NCBI GenBank assembly: GCA_021464245.1
Contig: JADCRB010000075.1
Location: forward strand, 2,911,555 to 2,975,554
Direction: 5' to 3'
Origin: Carallia brachiata
Lineage: Eukaryota; Streptophyta; Magnoliopsida; Malpighiales; Rhizophoraceae
DNA length: 64,000 bases
The notes under the pieces are model-generated. The model was not told the origin of the DNA. It saw only the letters and a program-made list of their open reading frames with translations, and did not search any database. Below, in pieces: positions 59,930 through 64,000 of the stretch (its first letter is position 1; each line of letters opens with the position of its first letter). The position numbers and the translations under genes are program-made.

Positions 59930-60950
59930 ACGGCTGAGGGGGATTGGGATTCAGAGATTTTAGAGACTTCAATATAGCCATGTTAGGAAAACTAGTCTGG
60001 CGGCTTATCTCTCAAAAAGGTTACTTGCTGGCTAGAATAATGCGGACACGCAATTTTGCTGGAAAATCCTTGTTGGAGGCGAATTTGGGAGTAAACCCAA
60101 GCTATACCTGGAGGAGCATCCTTAAAGTTAGATCGCCAGTATCTAAGGGCATCTGATGGCAAGTTGGGAATGGGAAGGCTATACCGATTTGGTCGGATCA
60201 TTGGTTGCCAGACCAGAATGGATTCAAGGTGCTATCACCGTGCCAAACTTGTGGCATGGAATATGTTTCCTCTTTGCTTGATAATGATACAAAGCATTGG
60301 TGTAGGGGATTGGTGGACCATTTGTTTATGCTTGCTGAAGCCGCTCAGATACTCTTCATCCCACTTAGCTTTTGAGCTCCTGGAGATACACTTATATGGC
60401 ACTACAGTCGGGATGCTATGTATACTGTCAAATCATCATATGCATTGGCAAAGTCTAATAGCCTCATTAACAATGCTGGTCCTTCATCATTGGGATCGAC
60501 GTGGTCGTGGAAAAAAATCTGGTCCCTTAGAATCCCCAATAAAATCAAACATTTTGTTTGGAGAGTGTTGAAGAGTTTATTGCCAGTTAAGGCGTCCTTA
60601 ATTGCTAGGGGATTGGAGGTGAATTCAGAATGCATTTTCTGTGGCACGCAAGTAGAGACAATGTCTCATGCGTTGTTTACTTGTGCTCGTGCCTCCAATA
60701 TATGGTTCTTAAGCCCACTAGGTGTTCGAGTTAATCTGCTAGAGCATAGCCTCTTTGAGGATTTGTTATGGGATACCCTTCAAAATGGTGAGAAAGATGG
60801 AGTGGAAATTGCATGCTTGGTTGCATGGTCAATTTGGAGTTCTAGAAACTACTATATTTATGAGAATGTGCAGCGTAGTCCAGAACAAGTGATTGCTCTA
60901 GCTTTGTCATTACTAGTTGGCTACAAGAAGGAAAATGCTCCCATTCCTCT
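59930..60950 (+). pseudogene. LINE ORF2 C-terminal region with zinc-binding domain
   Basis: Begins GLGFRDFRDFNIAMLGKLVW, the block after plant LINE reverse transcriptases. A TGA near 60155 and a frame change follow, then an open stretch (60418 on) with the zf-RVT domain: WKKIWSLRIPNKIKHFVWR, then the Cys/His set CIFCGTQVETMSHALFTC and W-rich AWSIWSSRN. Past 60951 the frame runs into inverted array sequence and is not LINE protein. Confidence 0.85.
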
Positions 60951-60951
60951 G

Positions 60952-61123
60952 GTTAAAGAAAAAAGCCTTTATAAAAATGTGTTCGTCTTCGTAAACACCA
61001 TCTTTGGGTTTCAAAAACAAAAACTGTCTGACCATTTCAAAACATAGAAAATTATAAATAACGTTTGAGTTATAATTAATTTCACTAGTCCTAATTCTAT
61101 AACAACTTGTCAATTTGTCAAGA
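60952..61123 (-). repeat. Inverted array-unit segment
   Basis: Reverse complement of 48325-48500 of A and 54540-54735 of B, including the stretch reading FEMVRQFLFLKPKDGVYEDE on the minus strand. It begins at the target duplication and ends near the LINE junction, and is the displaced middle of copy C'. Confidence 0.88.
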
Positions 61124-61180
61124 ATGGTAATGTCTTTTTTTTTTTTTTCTTTTTGAGCAAGAAGACGAAAACTTGGATTA

Positions 61181-61670
61181 CTAAATAAGAGGCTGCCTTG
61201 CATCTTCTTTAACAAAATCAAAAACATGGTTCAAACAAAAATCTATAGATGCCAGATTGGCAGACTTGGAAAGTGCCAATTTTGCAAGTGCATGGCCCAC
61301 CTTGTTAGACGAGCGTGGAGCAAAGACAAATGAGAGCTCCGAACACACCTCTGCTAAAGTGTTGATATCCTTCGTAACCTGACTAGCCATTGTCTAGTTT
61401 TGTTGCTTACAGTTAATACTCTGAACAGCTAGCATACTATCCAACTCCACCATCACTCTTCTCAAAGTCTTTGTATTTACTTCATTCACAGCTTCACGGA
61501 TGGCCAACAACTCTACAATCTCCACAGAATAATTAGCCAGCAAAAATCTAGAAAACAGAAAAACCGGAGCTCCTTCTTCATTCTTACAGATTGCCCCCAA
61601 CCCAATTCCATCACCACCGCAAGCTACATCAGTGTTGACCTTCAGAAAGCGTGCTACAGGGGGATGCCAG
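61181..61670 (-). pseudogene. LINE RNase H-like domain (inverted part)
   Basis: On the minus strand, the open frame GAICKNEEGAPVFLFSRFLL then ELLAIREA, MVELDSMLAV and SSNKVGHALAK shows the acidic and His residues of the plant LINE RNase H fold (RVT_3 type). One stop (61396-61394) splits it. In an intact LINE this domain directly follows the zinc-binding domain at 60418-60950. Confidence 0.82.
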
Positions 61671-61760
61671 GATTAACTGCTACATAGGTGCTTACAAAAT
61701 AGAACTAGATCTATTTTTTCGCCTAGTTGAGAAATTAAAAATTGAGATATTTAGTCAAGC

Positions 61761-64000
61761 TTTTCAGTATTTATTTTTTAAACTTAATTATTTAGTAGTT
61801 ATATTAATTCTATTTTGATATTATTTAAAAAATTTCATTAAATATTTTTTTATTTTTTTTTCATGTTATCATTGTTATTTTTTATTAGAAAATACTTGAT
61901 TAAATTTCTTAAATGTGATTAAAGTGATATATATTATTAAATAATTAAAATTAATATAAAAATATATTATCTAATTATCAAATAAATTATATAATTAATT
62001 TATTTTTATTTAAAATTAAATTATTAGCACTTCACTTTATCAAAGTAAAATAAAAAAACAAAAAAAAGGACTAATTAGTTGCCTTTTTCCATGTGCCCCA
62101 CGTGTCCACTAATTTGGCTTTCGCGCTATGTGCGGCCTCTTTTTGTGAGCCGACTCTTTGATAGCCGTGTAGTCTGTGCCGCTTCAGTCCAGATAATGTC
62201 CGCTCCTTGCATCTCTGGCCACGATATTTTGCCGTTGTCGTGTTATTAGTCGATGTTTACTTTTTGGCAGGTAATATATAAACACATAAATTTTTCTATA
62301 TACGCATGATATAGCAGTTAAAAGTTCACTATTATTTTATAATAGACGTGTATGAAGGGTATTTAGGCGTGTAATTATCAAATCTTTTACTCTTTTTAGG
62401 TACAATAGGCGTTATGCCTAATTTGAGCCCCCGGGCGTGTACGCTGCCGCATTCTCTCTCCCCCTTCTTTTTTTCCATTTTTGCATGATTTCGGTTCGAT
62501 CTGCACGCGCAATCCTTGATTTTATATGACTTTTGCCTTTTTCCATCGATTTTATGCCTGATTTGGTGTTGGCTATGAAGGTCCGAGCTTGCTCCTACAT
62601 GTTGCTATGTTGCTTCCAGGATTTGGGTTGCCCTTGTCTTAGATTCGACAAACCGGGTTGCGATTTAATTGTTTGGTGCCTCTATTGTGGGTTCTAGCTT
62701 GTCAGAAGAACCAATTTCAGTTTATGTTGTCATTTTAACTGGGTTTTATTCTATATCTGTCGTGAGTGATAAGGGTTTTTGCACGATGACGATCTGAGTG
62801 CTTGGCAATTTGATTTTCAGAGGATGTTTGATCTCGCTTTCTATATGCCTGGTTATAGAGGATGTGGAAAATTCATATCACTTTCACACTTTCCGGTTTT
62901 ATTTGCTACCTGGAAGTGGAGGGTGACGTTTATGTTTCTTGGCTATTCCATGTTTGAGTGCTATGAATCCATAGCTTCAAGAAGAGCGATGCATTAAGAT
63001 TGGAATTTGTGGGTGCTAGGTTTCAATGTCAGATCTATGAACCATGCTTTGAAGTCTAGCTTTGGTTTTGATGTACATTCTTCCACGCTCTAACGTACAC
63101 TGAGATTGTACTTGATTATTATTTCGCCACCTAATGCTATGAAAAGTTTTATACTCGTAAGTTTTGTCCGCACAAAACGTTTATACGAAGATTGAAAATA
63201 CAACATATTGTTAATTTAGTGTAATATATTGATATTTTGTGTAAAAATAAAATAAAATGATAAAATTTATTTATTTTTATTATTTTATATTTTATTAATT
63301 TAATTGCATTAAATTAAAAATTAGTTGCATTTTGACTTCTCGTGTGAACTAATTGTTTGCGTATTTTGTTTGTGCATGAAACGGCACTCTTCTGTGTTTT
63401 GTGAGGCTCTGACCTGGGTCTATGTTCTTTGTTTCTGGACTTGAGTCTATGTTCTTACACTTCTTAGTGAAGGACAGAGTTTGGAAGGGCATTTGATCTT
63501 TTGAGATCGAGAAAGGTTGAGTTGTGTTTGTGGGTCATGTGAGTGGGCTTAGACCCAAGGAGGAGAGGTGAGAAGAGCAGGAACTAGAGGTTTGGGGCAA
63601 ACCATTTATTATATTCAGAACAGATCTGTCGACACTAAATTAAATTTTTGAGCAAGCTTTTAAACTAAATTATGTCACCAGCAAGGGCATCATGTTTTCT
63701 AATCGAGTTACAACGGCGAGGTTGCTTCCCGTCCGAAGCTATGGTAACCAAACTTTTGGATGACATAATGTGATTCAAAAATGTAAAATTTGGTGAACTG
63801 ATCTGTTTTGAGTATAATTGATGTTTTGTTTCCAAACATACTTAATGGTTTGTTTTCAGTTGGAGATGGACTTGATGAGAAACTTTGAGTTTATTATGTC
63901 ATTTATGCAATGTATAGTCAAACATCCTAACAATTTGAGGTAATGTTGATTTATTTTCTTTATTTGGATTTAATGAATAATTAGTATTTAATTTAATTTA
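61761..64000 (+). repeat. Tandem array unit, copy D (cut by window end)
   Basis: Aligns with copy A from 42640 onward, including the AT-rich upstream block, the CATGTGCCCCACGTGTCC block (62090), the leader (62630-63060) and the 80-base exon-like block. It lacks the MITEs of A and B. The sequence continues past the window. Confidence 0.85.
63860..63939 (+). other. Conserved 80-base exon-like block, copy D
   Basis: Acceptor TTTTCAG before and GTAATG after; the same reading as copy B with one visible codon change (IVS to IMS). Retention of frame, length and both splice sites in three copies suggests it was a real exon. Confidence 0.5.

Larger units (their letters stand above)
59886..61670 (+). 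mobile_element. 5'-truncated LINE, later partly inverted
   Basis: Left part 59886-60951 is in + orientation; right part 61134-61670 (RNase H end and A-tail) is reversed. Between them lies a reversed piece of the array unit. The 10-base target duplication ACATTACCAT is at 59876-59885 and, reversed, at 61124-61133 beside the poly-T (A-tail). This is explained by a + strand insertion followed by inversion of about 60952-61670. The element lacks ORF1, endonuclease and most or all of RT, and is dead. Confidence 0.85.
59600..61760 (+). repeat. Tandem array unit, partial copy C'
   Basis: 59600-59885 aligns with 54285-54550 of B (and 47095-47165 plus 48125-48330 of A). Unit sequence resumes at 61671 (AACTGCTACATAGGTGC) and runs to about 61760, where it joins the upstream region of copy D. 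The middle is replaced by a LINE insertion and an inverted unit segment (60952-61123). Confidence 0.8.

Noticed and set aside
60951..61047. Continuation of the LINE zinc-domain frame
   Set aside because: Past 60951 the DNA is inverted array sequence, so the extra codons are a chance fusion.
1..64000. CRISPR arrays, bacterial operons or organelle gene insertions
   Set aside because: No regularly spaced repeat-spacer pattern, Shine-Dalgarno-linked gene strings or recognisable plastid or mitochondrial genes were found.

Overview
The window is eudicot-like plant nuclear DNA: AT-rich, with intron-split genes using GT-AG splice sites, TATA and TCP/site II promoter motifs, and many transposable elements (LTR elements, LINE, SINE, MITEs). 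No bacterial-style gene clusters, rRNA, organelle genes or CRISPR are seen. Four genes can be read exon by exon. IAMT1 (indole-3-acetate carboxyl methyltransferase, + strand, 4 exons) lies at 4477-8989. MAP65-1 (microtubule cross-linker, - strand, 9 coding exons plus a leader intron) lies at 18969-23590. RPS28 (40S protein eS28, - strand, leader intron) lies at 29257-29930. CDS1 (CDP-diacylglycerol synthase, + strand, 11 coding exons plus a leader intron) lies at 31327-34995. Each rebuilt protein has close to its family's usual length with the key motifs in place, so all four look functional. They are housekeeping or hormone genes from unrelated pathways. IAMT1 and MAP65-1 are also near neighbours in Arabidopsis (At5g55250 and At5g55230), which suggests an old conserved gene order.

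Layout: 1-4380 is an AT-rich upstream region with two fold-back repeats. 9000-13620 has only weak coding-like remnants on the - strand. 13624-16568 is a complete non-autonomous LTR element with perfect TTCAT target duplications and an internal 22-bp satellite. 16873-17642 and 37407-38268 are two related MITE-like elements. 23700-29150, 30250-31200 and 35060-42640 are gene-poor; the last holds a degenerate satellite, a long fold-back element and one coding-like exon at about 40.1-40.4 kb.

42.6-64 kb is the most unusual part. It is a direct tandem array of an unidentified, roughly 6-kb gene-like unit: two long copies (A, B), one partial copy (C') and one copy cut by the window end (D). The array is layered with later insertions: two members of one ~200-bp MITE family at different sites, a 955-bp insertion with a GA-rich tract, a decayed Ty3/gypsy gag-protease fragment that itself carries a SINE, and a 5'-truncated LINE. 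After the LINE inserted, about 0.7 kb spanning its RNase H end and adjacent unit sequence was inverted. The unit has conserved splice-bounded exon-like pieces but no intact long reading frame; I could not name its ancestor, and it may be a non-coding RNA or pseudogene family.
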